Below are positions 1-8,502 of a DNA stretch of 64,000 bases, in pieces. A model generated the notes under the pieces. It was not told the DNA's origin and did not search any database. It worked only from the letters and a program-made list of their open reading frames with translations. The position numbers were made by a program, and so were the translations under genes. Numbering within the stretch: position 1 is the first letter of the stretch; each line of letters opens with the position of its first letter. The stretch is from Bacteroidota bacterium (GTDB lineage Bacteria; Bacteroidota; Ignavibacteria; SZUA-365): positions 1 through 64,000 of the forward strand of contig QKAF01000119.1 in NCBI GenBank assembly GCA_003246455.1, written 5' to 3'.

Positions 1-2
1 CG

Positions 3-1478
3 GTCACCGCCTATGCGTATAACGAGGATCCGGAAGCGTCGCCGCGTCAGCTCGAATCGACGCCGACGATCATCGAAGTCCGTCCGCAGATGTATGATCC
101 GGGCCACCGTTTCGGTGAGAAAATCGACGCCGAAATTCCTGTCTCTCACACCTCCGGCCTCTCTGCGGGGTTCGTGGAAGTCGTCGCAGTCGATCCTCTC
201 GAGATGACCGGCGATACCTACGAAGTGACCTTCGAATCGCGCGGCCAAGTTCAGAGAGCCTACGATCACAATCTTGATCGGATGATCGATGAAACGCTCA
301 CGTTGGACGATTTCTCGTCCTGGACGCTGCGCAATGTCACGACGAATGAAGTGCTCGTGAACAAGAGCGCTTCGATGGAAGGCCTGAAGAAGGAATTCTT
401 CCTTCTTGACGGATTCAAGATCGGGGTGAGCGGGACGGGGTACTACAAGCAGTTCAACAAATCTGGCTTCCTTCCTGACGACCCCAAGGCGAATCACGAT
501 GAGATCCTCCGCATCGAGTGGGAGGGCGGTCCTGAAGTCTTCGAAGCGTTCGAAAGCACGCGAGGAGAAGGCGGCTATTCGTGGCAGCTGGGCTACACTG
601 ACGTCGTCATAAGCAGCCAGTTCAGCAGCGCGTTGAAAGGCTACGAGGTGAAGAAGGTCGTGGAAGTCCGCTTCGATACCACGAAGAAATCCAAGGGTTA
701 CATGTATCGTCGCGGCCAGAGTCCCAATTATGGTTACGTTGGCTATTTCGAGTCACCTATCCAGGTATGGGACGTTTCGGATCCGAATCCCGACAACCAT
801 AAGCAGCTCCAGTACGCATGGATCGAGCAGGCTAATACCGCCGGCAACGATCAGCGCTTCTTGCCGACAGCTAGCACGGTGGACCGGGAAATGCTGTTTA
901 TCCTGGACCTCCCGTACAGCGACACACCGGAACCCACGTTTTCTACACCATCGTTCTCGCTGGCGACCGGCAGCGGATCTATGCCAATTATGTACTGGGG
1001 ATGGTATCTGCTCAAGGCCCAGTACGCCGGGATGCGTCAGCCCTTCCGCAATGGCAGCCTGTACCGCATCACGCCGAAAGCTCCGTTCGCGGCAGACGAC
1101 AAGTTCATGTTCACCACGATGCCGCCGTCGTATGACAAGGAGCTCGCGAAGAAAGACATCACGCAGATCAACGTGTTCCCGAATCCGTATTACGGATCAA
1201 ACAAACGCGAGCGCAACAAATATCAGCGCTTCGTCACCTTCAATCATCTTCCGCCGCGTGCGAAATTCAAGGTCTACACGGTTTCCGGCGTGCTCGTCCG
1301 TTCGTTCGAAAAACTGGACGACGGTACGCAGTATGCGACCTGGGATCTCCAGAATGACAACCATCTGCCCGTGGCAAGCGGTATGTATTACATCCACATC
1401 GACATGCCTGAGCTCGGCGTGGAAAAAATCCTCAAGCTTGCCGTGGTCACGGAAACCCAGTTCCTCGATCGTATCTGA
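3..1478 (+). CDS. C-terminal part of a giant T9SS-secreted protein (5' end outside window)
   Basis: The reading frame is open from the first bases of the window, so the gene begins upstream; about 491 residues are visible. The first visible residues (VTAYAYNEDPE) look like the end of a fibronectin-III-like module. The last ~100 residues, from INVFPNPYYGSN, form a type A T9SS sorting domain: a PNP motif, a beta-sandwich with YTVSGVLVRSF, then GMYYIHI and ILKLAVV. The protein is therefore predicted to be exported to the cell surface. A PorV-family barrel starts 63 bp downstream. The same order of giant cargo then PorV-like barrel recurs at 29157-24337 on the other strand, and both cargo proteins end in similar PNPY-type domains. 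The rest of the visible part has no family I recognise. Confidence 0.85.
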   Translation, partial: VTAYAYNEDPEASPRQLESTPTIIEVRPQMYDPGHRFGEKIDAEIPVSHTSGLSAGFVEVVAVDPLEMTGDTYEVTFESRGQVQRAYDHNLDRMIDETLTLDDFSSWTLRNVTTNEVLVNKSASMEGLKKEFFLLDGFKIGVSGTGYYKQFNKSGFLPDDPKANHDEILRIEWEGGPEVFEAFESTRGEGGYSWQLGYTDVVISSQFSSALKGYEVKKVVEVRFDTTKKSKGYMYRRGQSPNYGYVGYFESPIQVWDVSDPNPDNHKQLQYAWIEQANTAGNDQRFLPTASTVDREMLFILDLPYSDTPEPTFSTPSFSLATGSGSMPIMYWGWYLLKAQYAGMRQPFRNGSLYRITPKAPFAADDKFMFTTMPPSYDKELAKKDITQINVFPNPYYGSNKRERNKYQRFVTFNHLPPRAKFKVYTVSGVLVRSFEKLDDGTQYATWDLQNDNHLPVASGMYYIHIDMPELGVEKILKLAVVTETQFLDRI

Positions 1479-1541
1479 TCAGGGAACCAGGACTTGATTT
1501 CGTTTATGAACGTGAATGAAAGAAATAAAGGAGTAAATCTC

Positions 1542-2597
1542 ATGCGCATCAGTCCAAGATATATTGCAGCGGCGCTCCTCCTTGCGTTCGCCCTGACAGG
1601 ATCAGTGGCTGTTGCCGGCGGCGGAAACAAAGAAGGTACGGCGGCTGCTGACCAGCTGCTTGTCCCCGTCGGCGCGAGGGGCATTGCCCTTGGCAGTGCC
1701 TACACGGCCGGCCTGACCGGTATCGAAGCGATCTACTACAACCCTGCCGGTCTGTCTGGTTCCCGCCACGGTGTCGAAGTGATGTTTTCACAGATGAACG
1801 GTCTCGATAACGAAGACGGCATCAGCTACTTCGGTATCGGGAGTGACATGCCCGGTTTCGGGCACGTCGCCTTCTCGGTGAAGTCCTTTTCCTTCGGCGA
1901 CATCCTGATCACAGACGAACGTCAGGTGGACGGAACGGGCGCGGTGTATTCCCCGACCGTTCTCACCCTCGGCCTCACGTATTCCCGCGCACTCACCGAT
2001 CGTATCCGTTCGGGCGTGACGGTGAATCTCGTATCCGAAGAGCTTGACCGTGTCTCCGCATCCGGCTTCGCCTTCGACGTCGGTGTCCAGTATTCCGGCC
2101 TTGCCGGATTCGATGGCCTCGAACTCGGTGTCACCCTCCGTCATCTCGGCGGCAACATGAAGTTCGAAGGTCCCGGTCTCCTGCGCCTTGTCGATGAAAT
2201 CGGCTCTGACCGTGAAGGCCAGCTGCTGAAAATCGAATCGGCCGGTTTCCAGCTCCCGACCTCTCTCGAGATCGGCGTGGCATACAAACACAGCTTCTCC
2301 GAACTGCACGACCTGCTCGTGATGACTTCGTTCGAGAACAATAACTTCATCACCGACCAGTACCGCGTGGGTGTGGAGTACATGTTCAACAAGTTCCTCG
2401 CGCTTCGCGGATCGTACAGCATCGCCGGAAACGCCAAGACGGATTTCGAAGACGAGACCGGCTATCTCTACGGTCCCGCATTCGGCGTCGGTCTCCAGCA
2501 GTGGACCGGTGACGTGAAGCTTTATCTCGACTATGCCTACCGCACGCGCGAAGTGTTCGGCGGTCAGCATGTCGTTGCCCTGAAAGTCGGCTTCTAA
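1542..2597 (+). CDS. PorV/PorQ-family outer-membrane protein
   Basis: 351-aa predicted outer-membrane beta-barrel of the PorV/PorQ (UPF0164) family. In T9SS bacteria PorV helps take cargo from the translocon and pass it to the attachment complex. The family signature is just after the signal peptide: GARGIALGSAYTA, then EAIYYNPAGLSG. A signal peptide covers about residues 1-25. I chose ATG 1542 because AAAGGAG ends about 8 nt upstream and the signal peptide begins there; an in-frame start at 1494 would add 16 poorly placed residues. It follows a T9SS cargo gene and ends at a strong terminator (2619-2656). Being next to one particular cargo gene suggests a cargo-linked paralogue rather than the single housekeeping PorV, but this is inference. 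Confidence 0.85.
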   Translation: MRISPRYIAAALLLAFALTGSVAVAGGGNKEGTAAADQLLVPVGARGIALGSAYTAGLTGIEAIYYNPAGLSGSRHGVEVMFSQMNGLDNEDGISYFGIGSDMPGFGHVAFSVKSFSFGDILITDERQVDGTGAVYSPTVLTLGLTYSRALTDRIRSGVTVNLVSEELDRVSASGFAFDVGVQYSGLAGFDGLELGVTLRHLGGNMKFEGPGLLRLVDEIGSDREGQLLKIESAGFQLPTSLEIGVAYKHSFSELHDLLVMTSFENNNFITDQYRVGVEYMFNKFLALRGSYSIAGNAKTDFEDETGYLYGPAFGVGLQQWTGDVKLYLDYAYRTREVFGGQHVVALKVGF

Positions 2598-2618
2598 CAG
2601 CGGCCGTCTGACTTATTC

Positions 2619-2656
2619 AAAACCCCGCGTCGGTTCGCCGATGCGGGGTTTTCTTT
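2619..2656 (+). terminator. Rho-independent terminator after the PorV-like gene
   Basis: A perfect 10-bp stem (AAAACCCCGC 2619-2628 with GCGGGGTTTT 2643-2652) with a 14-nt loop is followed by a T-rich tail (TTTTCTTTTT). It lies 21 bp after the stop codon at 2597. Confidence 0.9.
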
Positions 2657-2770
2657 TTCGTTCGCGTGCGCTGCTCCGACGGAGCGCACCCGTGGTTGGG
2701 GAGGGGGCGGTACGACCGGCGCGAGGGGACACGGCGCCCGCACTCCATCGCGATTTCGTATATTGACGGA

Positions 2771-4597
2771 ATGAAATACCTCTTTGCCGCATGCCTGTAT
2801 CTGCTCCCGCTCATCGCCGCCGCACAGGTCGTCCCGGACGATGCGGTGCTGGCGACCGTCGGCGACGAACAGATCACCGCAGGAGAATTCCGCGCGCGCT
2901 ACGCGCTCAGCGTATTTCCGTACAAGGATCAGGAGCGCCTGATCCCGGTCATCAAGGTGCAGTTCCTCTATTCGCTGATCGCTGAACGCCTGCTGATGGC
3001 GGAGGCGAAGAAGCGGGGTTTTGACGCCGAAGACCGCTTCCGGAGAAACAGCGCGATGGCCAGGGAAATGTTCATGCGCGACCGGCTCTATCGCGACAGT
3101 GTCCGCTCCCGCGTGACCGTGACGCCGGCGGAAATCCATGCGCGTTTCATCGAGGAGCAGCAGCGCATCCAGTACGACTTCCTGTTCAATACAAGGGAGT
3201 CCGAAATACGGAATCTTCATCGGCTGCTGCGAAGCGGAATTCCGTTTGACACGCTGCTGGCGGAACAGCAGCGCGCGACGGCCGGGAACGATCAGGCCGC
3301 CCTCCGTGAGACGGAAATGGATGCCGCATTCCGGCAGCATATCGACGCGCTTGCGCCGGGGGCCGTTTCGGAACCGCTGGAGGGGAACGATGGCTGGTAC
3401 CTGGTCCGGAAGATGGATTACGGAGATCCCTTTCGCAGCGAGTTCGAACTTCAGAAGCGCTCCAGACGCATAGAAAGCCAGCTTCGCAGGGAGAAGGAAA
3501 CCGCGGCGTCGGTCGCCTTCGTCGGCCGCCTCTGGCGGGGGAGGGAAGCACGGTTCGAGGAGACACCCTACCGCGTCCTCGGACAGGCGCTGCTCGAGGA
3601 TTACCGCGCGCAGGCGAGACGGGACACGAGCGAGGTGCTGCTGCCGCGAACGGCGGTGTTCGATTCGCTGCGTACGGTGTGGGCGCTGCAGTTGAATGAT
3701 CCGTTTCTTCGGATCGGCGCCTGGACCCTCGGAATCGGCGACGCGCTCGATCGTCTCGAAGCGTCCGATCTCCGCCTCTCGGCCGCGGAGATTTCTTCCG
3801 TGCCGACGCTGTACCGCACACGGATGCACGAACTCGCCGATCGCTTCCTCCTTACAAACGAAGCGTACGCCCTGAATCTCGACCAGCATCCTGACGTTCT
3901 GCGCGACATGGCGATGTGGGCCGCGAACGGACTGGCGCAGATGATCCCCGAACTGCTGTGGGAACAGTTCATCGCGAGCGACGACAGCCTCTGGAACTAC
4001 TATGCGGCGCACGCTGACCAGTTCGGTTCGCCGGTAGAGGTCAAAATCGTTGAAGTCCTGATGCAGGACGAGACCGCCCTGCAGCGCCTCGTGGAGCGGT
4101 TTCGTGCCGGGGAATCCCTACACGCCCTGGCCGCGGAGTTTTCCGAACGACCCGGCGCTGCCGAACGGAACGGGGAACTCGGGTTCTTCCCCGTGACCCG
4201 CCACGGCCTCCTCGGCCGCACCGCTTTCGGACTGCGCATCGCCGATGCCGCGGGACCGCTCTCAACCCCGGAAGGATACTCCTTTTTCCAGCTGGTGGAC
4301 CGGCGAACGCCGCCCCGTTCCGTCGCGGACTGGGACATGCTGCGCGACTCCGTGACGGCGGCGGCGCGGGAAGGAATCGTCCGGTCGAAGACCGATGTGC
4401 TGCTCCGTCGGCTGACGACGCAGGAAGGGATCTCCGTCAATACCGCGCTGCTGAAGGATATTCCCGTCGCGCCGATGCAGATGTTCACCATCCGCGCACT
4501 CGGATTCGGCGGCCGCATTCCTGCGGTTCCGGGCGTCATGCCGCTGTACGAGGCGGTGATGGAGGGGCTCGGCGCGCGCGCGATCGTGGCGCCCTGA
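2771..4597 (+). CDS. SurA-like periplasmic peptidyl-prolyl cis-trans isomerase (parvulin)
   Basis: 608-aa exported folding factor, probably a periplasmic chaperone for outer-membrane or secreted proteins. ATG 2771 gives a clean signal peptide (MKYLFAACLYLLPLIAAAQ); the longer in-frame start at 2666 would put about 35 arginine/glycine-rich residues in front of it. After it comes a SurA-N-like helical segment (VLATVGDEQITAGEFRARY). Two parvulin-like modules can be made out at about residues 127-220 and 420-515. The second carries the typical LGFF and GPLSTPEGYSFFQLVDRR elements. A long helical linker lies between them, as in SurA/PrsA proteins. It stands alone between two terminators. Function follows the PpiC/SurA family; its clients are unknown. 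Confidence 0.8.
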   Translation: MKYLFAACLYLLPLIAAAQVVPDDAVLATVGDEQITAGEFRARYALSVFPYKDQERLIPVIKVQFLYSLIAERLLMAEAKKRGFDAEDRFRRNSAMAREMFMRDRLYRDSVRSRVTVTPAEIHARFIEEQQRIQYDFLFNTRESEIRNLHRLLRSGIPFDTLLAEQQRATAGNDQAALRETEMDAAFRQHIDALAPGAVSEPLEGNDGWYLVRKMDYGDPFRSEFELQKRSRRIESQLRREKETAASVAFVGRLWRGREARFEETPYRVLGQALLEDYRAQARRDTSEVLLPRTAVFDSLRTVWALQLNDPFLRIGAWTLGIGDALDRLEASDLRLSAAEISSVPTLYRTRMHELADRFLLTNEAYALNLDQHPDVLRDMAMWAANGLAQMIPELLWEQFIASDDSLWNYYAAHADQFGSPVEVKIVEVLMQDETALQRLVERFRAGESLHALAAEFSERPGAAERNGELGFFPVTRHGLLGRTAFGLRIADAAGPLSTPEGYSFFQLVDRRTPPRSVADWDMLRDSVTAAAREGIVRSKTDVLLRRLTTQEGISVNTALLKDIPVAPMQMFTIRALGFGGRIPAVPGVMPLYEAVMEGLGARAIVAP

Positions 4598-4672
4598 GGC
4601 AGCGGCCGCAGACGGGGAGAATGACCGGGGGAGACAGTGAAAGGGGGGAACGACGCGTGAGGGTATAAAAGC

Positions 4673-4700
4673 AAAAGGAAGCCGGGAAGGCTTCCTTTTT
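4673..4700. terminator. Bidirectional Rho-independent terminator
   Basis: An 11-bp stem (AAAAGGAAGCC 4673-4683 with GGCTTCCTTTT 4689-4699) has a 5-nt loop. It has a T run on the plus strand, ending the SurA-like gene, and an A run that reads as U on the minus strand, ending tRNA-Pro. Confidence 0.85.
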
Positions 4701-4708
4701 CCTGTTCG

Positions 4709-4782
<74 letters not shown>

Positions 4783-4862
4783 AACAAGAATTTAAATATA
4801 GCGGGAAAATCGGGAAAATGCAAGAGGTGTCGGCGAGATCCGGCATGCTTTTCACGGAAAAA

Positions 4863-5471
4863 TCAGTAGGTGTTGACCACGCCGCGAAGCTGCTTGTAAA
4901 GCATTTCCCTGGCGCGGAAAATATGCGCCTTGACCGTTCCCAGAGGAAGGTCGAGCTCCGTGGCGATCTCCTCGTAGCTTTTCTCTTCCTGGTGACGCAT
5001 CACGATGACGATGCGGTACTTCTCTGGGAGGGCGTCGATCGCGTGCTGGATGGCCGTGTTCTGCTGCGTGCGCAGAATCTCTCCGTCCGGCGTGTGCGAC
5101 TCGTCCGGAATCTCGTACTGCGGCGCGCTGTCCTCCCCGCCGATCGGCCGGTCGATAGAGAACGTTTTCAGCTTGCGCTTTCGCAAGTAATCGATGCAGT
5201 TGTTGGTTGCGATCTTGTACAGCCAGGTCGAGAACGCGAACTCGTCGTTGAAGGATTCGAGGGAGTTGAACGCCTTGATAAACGCCTCCTGGGTGAGGTC
5301 TTCGACGTCACCCTGCGTGCCCACCATGCGCATGATAAGATGCGCGATCGCGTTGTGGTATTTCTTCATGAGGCGCTTGTACGCCTCCTGCTTACCCGCG
5401 ATGGCTGCGGCGATCAACTGCTTGTCTTCGATGCGCGACTGCTCGCGCCGTTCTTCTGGTGTCTGGTACAT
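4863..5471 (-). CDS. ECF-type RNA polymerase sigma factor (sigma-70 family)
   Basis: 202-aa group 4 (extracytoplasmic function) sigma factor. Sigma region 2 spans about residues 35-100 and includes DLTQEAFIKAFNSLESF and the core/-10 recognition segment FSTWLYKIATNNCIDYLRKR. Region 4 spans about 140-195 and includes ALPEKYRIVIVMRH and the helix-turn-helix YEEIATELDLPLGTVKAHIFRARE. There is no sigma-3 domain, as expected for the class. No anti-sigma gene lies next to it: the neighbours are tRNA-Pro and the divergent ymdB. The regulator and regulon cannot be read from this window. Confidence 0.93.
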   Translation of the reverse strand: MYQTPEERREQSRIEDKQLIAAAIAGKQEAYKRLMKKYHNAIAHLIMRMVGTQGDVEDLTQEAFIKAFNSLESFNDEFAFSTWLYKIATNNCIDYLRKRKLKTFSIDRPIGGEDSAPQYEIPDESHTPDGEILRTQQNTAIQHAIDALPEKYRIVIVMRHQEEKSYEEIATELDLPLGTVKAHIFRAREMLYKQLRGVVNTY

Positions 5472-5619
5472 ATTTCAGGCATTAATGCATCCGTTAAATC
5501 TAATGGATCAGGCGCGGAAATCAAATACGCGAGGGATTTCAGACCTGCTCATCTTGGAGTTGCCGGGGCATTTTCCTAAGTTACATATTCACACCGTGAC
5601 TTGAACAAAATCTGAATAT

Positions 5620-6426
5620 ATGTCTGCAATAAATATCCTTTTTATCGGTGATATCGTCGGAAATGCCGGTCTCAATGCGGTCCGGCTTTTTCTTCCCTCG
5701 CTCCGGGAGAAGCATGACATCGCGTGTGTCATCGCGAACGGAGAAAACGCAATGGAGGGGAAAAGCATCAGCGAGCAGCAGTTCCGGGAACTGCAGGAAC
5801 TGGGGGTGCAGGTCGTCACCTCGGGGAACCACATCTGGGAAAAATGGCATATCCAGAAGCTTCTGAACACGGAGCAGACGCTGCTGCGACCGGCAAACTA
5901 CCCGCGCGACAATGCGGGCCGCGGATTCACCGTGATTCCCCTCGGCGCGGCCGGAAGCATCGGGGTAGTGAACCTGCAGGGGCGCACTTTCATGAACACC
6001 ATCGACTGTCCCTTCCGCACCGCCGAATGGGTGGTTGAGCGCCTGCGGGAGCAGACGCCGATCATTTTCGTCGATTTTCACGCGGAAGCGACGGCGGAAA
6101 AGGTCGCGATGGGCTGGTTTCTCGACGGACGCGTGAGTGCCGTCGTGGGAACGCACACGCATATCCAGACCGCGGACGCGAAAGTCCTGCCCGGGGGGAC
6201 GGCCTACCTGACCGATGTCGGGATGACGGGTCCGTATGATTCGGTCGTCGGGATGCGCAAGGATATCGCCCTTCGGCGCTTTATCAAGCAGACCCCGCAT
6301 AAATTCGAAATGGCTACCGACGACGTCCACCTGTCGGCCGTGCTGGTATCGGTCGAAGTGACGACGGGGAAAGCCGTCTCCATTCAACCCATGACCCTTC
6401 CGGAGTTCAATCGTCATGCAGAGTGA
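5620..6426 (+). CDS. ymdB: YmdB-family metallophosphoesterase (TIGR00282)
   Basis: 268-aa cytoplasmic metallophosphoesterase; characterised YmdB proteins cleave 2',3'-cyclic nucleotides. The metal and active-site motifs are in order: GDIVG (residues 10-14), ANGENA (about 38), SGNHIW (about 68), DFHAEATAEK (about 150) and GTHTHIQTAD (about 175). Length is normal for the family. It overlaps folD by 11 bp, so the two are almost certainly translated from one mRNA; pairing with one-carbon or RNA-turnover genes is common in bacteria. There is no convincing Shine-Dalgarno sequence, only an A/T-rich leader, which is frequent in Bacteroidota. Confidence 0.92.
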   Translation: MSAINILFIGDIVGNAGLNAVRLFLPSLREKHDIACVIANGENAMEGKSISEQQFRELQELGVQVVTSGNHIWEKWHIQKLLNTEQTLLRPANYPRDNAGRGFTVIPLGAAGSIGVVNLQGRTFMNTIDCPFRTAEWVVERLREQTPIIFVDFHAEATAEKVAMGWFLDGRVSAVVGTHTHIQTADAKVLPGGTAYLTDVGMTGPYDSVVGMRKDIALRRFIKQTPHKFEMATDDVHLSAVLVSVEVTTGKAVSIQPMTLPEFNRHAE

Positions 6427-7306
6427 CCTTATCGATGGGAAGCTGATCTCCCAGCTTATCAAGGACGAAGTCCGGGAGCAGACCGCGGCGCTTCGCGCGC
6501 AACAGAATGTCATCCCCGGTCTCGCGTTCATGCTCGTCGGAGAAGATCCCGCATCGCAGACCTACGTCGCCTCCAAGGAACGGGCGTGCGAGTACTGCGG
6601 ATTTCACTCCACGACCCTGCGTCTGCCGGAATCGACCTCGGAGGAAGAAATCCTCGGTCGTATCGATACCTGGAATATCGATCCGGATATTCACGGCATC
6701 CTGGTGCAGCTTCCGCTGCCGAAGCATGTGAACGAGGACCGCGTGATCGAAGCGATATCCCCGCGAAAGGACGTCGACGGATTCCACCCCATCAGTGTCG
6801 GCAAGCTGGTGATCGGGCAGGAATGCTACCTGCCATGCACTCCCGCAGGCATACAGGAACTGATGATCCGCAGCGGCGTGGAGACGGCAGGGAAGCATGT
6901 CGTGATCGTCGGCCGCAGCAACATTGTCGGGAAACCCATCGCCAACATCCTCCTGCAGAAAGCCGCCGGTGCGAATGCGATCGTCACGGTCACACACTCG
7001 GCAGCGAAGGATATCTCCATATACACCCGTCAGGCCGATATTCTGATCGTGGCCACCGGCAGGGTGAATACCGTCACCGCGGACATGGTGAAGGACGGTG
7101 TCGTCGTCATCGATGTCGGCATCAACCGGGTGAACGACGAATCGCGTCCGAAAGGGTATCGCATTGTCGGCGACGTGGATTTCGAGGGTGTACGCGAAAA
7201 AGCATCGATGATTACTCCTGTTCCGGGCGGGGTCGGTCCGATGACCATCGCCATGCTGATGAAAAACACGTACCAGGCGGCCGTACGGTCGTCTGCACAG
7301 CGCTGA
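6416..7306 (+). CDS. folD: Bifunctional methylenetetrahydrofolate dehydrogenase/methenyltetrahydrofolate cyclohydrolase
   Basis: 296-aa FolD, which interconverts 5,10-methylene-THF and 10-formyl-THF in cytoplasmic one-carbon metabolism. Family motifs are all present: SQTYVASKERACEYCGF with the catalytic lysine, GILVQLPLPKH, the DVDGFHP loop, the NADP-binding segment VIVGRSNIVGKP, and the C-terminal ITPVPGGVGPMTIAML. The start overlaps the end of ymdB, and a 42-bp gap separates it from the next gene. Length and motif order are typical, with no sign of damage. Confidence 0.97.
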   Translation: MQSDLIDGKLISQLIKDEVREQTAALRAQQNVIPGLAFMLVGEDPASQTYVASKERACEYCGFHSTTLRLPESTSEEEILGRIDTWNIDPDIHGILVQLPLPKHVNEDRVIEAISPRKDVDGFHPISVGKLVIGQECYLPCTPAGIQELMIRSGVETAGKHVVIVGRSNIVGKPIANILLQKAAGANAIVTVTHSAAKDISIYTRQADILIVATGRVNTVTADMVKDGVVVIDVGINRVNDESRPKGYRIVGDVDFEGVREKASMITPVPGGVGPMTIAMLMKNTYQAAVRSSAQR

Positions 7307-7348
7307 CGCCTTCCGGCAACCAACTTGCACTTGCGATAGAGGTACCAC

Positions 7349-8458
7349 ATGGTAATTGGAATTCTCAAGGAACGCTTCGAAGACGAACAGCGCGTGGCGC
7401 TTTCTCCCTTCGGCGTCGAAGCGCTGGTCAGTGCCGGCGCCACCGTCATCATCGAATCCGGCGCAGGGATCGACGCCCGTTTCCCGGATGAGCAGTATCA
7501 GAAATCCGGCGCGACCATTGCCTACTCCGCGGAGGAGGCCGCCGGACGGGCCGATATCGTGCTCAAAGTCATGCCCATGGTGAAAGACGAATGGGAGCTT
7601 CTCCGGCCGGGCCAGACGCTGATGTCGTTCCAGCTGCTCGGCATGGGGCGGAAGGCCTTCATCGATCACATGCTGGCGAACAATGTCACGACGGTCGCGT
7701 ACGAGTACATGCGCCGCGCCGACGGGAATTTCCCCGTCCTGCGCGTGATGAGCGAGATCTCCGGACAGGTGGCGGCACAGATCGCCGGCCGGTATCTCCG
7801 CTCGGACCACGGCGGTCGCGGCGTCCTGCTCGGCGGGCTCGGAGGCGTCGCGCCGGCCGCGACGGTCATCATCGGCAGCGGCGCATCCGGCATGGCGGCC
7901 GCGCAGGCGGTGCTCGGTCTCGGCGGCCAGGTGATTCTCCTCGATAACGACGTCGATCAGCTGCGCTACGCAGACAGCTTCTTCAACAAGCGCATCACGA
8001 CGGTGGTCGCTTCTCCGGAAAATCTGCGGCGCGGGTGCAAGATCGCGGACGTTCTCATCACCGCGATCAGCATCAACGACGAGGAAAGCCATCATATCAT
8101 CACCGAAGCGATGGTCAAGACCATGAAGCCAGGCGCGGTGATCGTCGACATGTCCATCAATCAGGGCGGCTGCGTCGAAACGAGCCGGCCGACGACGATC
8201 AAGGATCCGGTGTTCGTCAAGCATGGCGTCATCCATTACGCCGTGCCCAACATGCCGTCGGTCGTGGCGCGGACCTCGACCTATGCGCTGACGAATTCGA
8301 TTCTCCCGTATCTGAAAGTGGCCCTCAAGGGACTTTCGCCGGACGAAAAAACGGATCCCTGCATCCGCTGCGGCATGCTGACGTGGCAGGGGAAACCGAC
8401 GCATGCCATTCTCCAGGATATTTACGGCATGGAAGTCGAGCCGTTCGATTGCTGCTAA
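7349..8458 (+). CDS. Alanine dehydrogenase/transhydrogenase-family protein with altered active site
   Basis: 369-aa NAD(P)-binding protein of the alanine dehydrogenase (Ald)/PntA family. GAGGT lies just upstream of ATG 7349. Family features: the N-terminal MVIGILKE with EQRVALSP, where Arg15 is kept; the nucleotide fold VIIGSGASGMAAAQAV; and the tail VPNMPSVVARTSTYALTN. The Ald catalytic set is not kept. The substrate lysine in KVKEP is Met here (LKVMPM). The catalytic His of the LHLAA motif is absent (the region reads SFQLLGM). The catalytic Asp of AIDQGG is Asn (SINQGG). The C-terminus also carries CIRC and a terminal Cys-Cys. It probably is not an ordinary alanine dehydrogenase; the true reaction is unknown. 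Confidence 0.8.
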   Translation: MVIGILKERFEDEQRVALSPFGVEALVSAGATVIIESGAGIDARFPDEQYQKSGATIAYSAEEAAGRADIVLKVMPMVKDEWELLRPGQTLMSFQLLGMGRKAFIDHMLANNVTTVAYEYMRRADGNFPVLRVMSEISGQVAAQIAGRYLRSDHGGRGVLLGGLGGVAPAATVIIGSGASGMAAAQAVLGLGGQVILLDNDVDQLRYADSFFNKRITTVVASPENLRRGCKIADVLITAISINDEESHHIITEAMVKTMKPGAVIVDMSINQGGCVETSRPTTIKDPVFVKHGVIHYAVPNMPSVVARTSTYALTNSILPYLKVALKGLSPDEKTDPCIRCGMLTWQGKPTHAILQDIYGMEVEPFDCC

Positions 8459-8502
8459 TGCAACAACCTTATAGAAGTGGATTCTGAAAAGGAAAACGTT
8501 TT

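Noticed and set aside
2594-4012. 472-aa minus-strand frame opposite the SurA-like gene
   Set aside because: It is a shadow. The plus strand has a signal peptide and parvulin motifs.
6407-8404. 665-aa open frame on the minus strand opposite folD and the Ald-like gene
   Set aside because: It is a shadow of high-GC genes on the other strand. The plus-strand frames contain complete enzyme motifs, while this one has only Arg/His/Asp-rich sequence with no family pattern.
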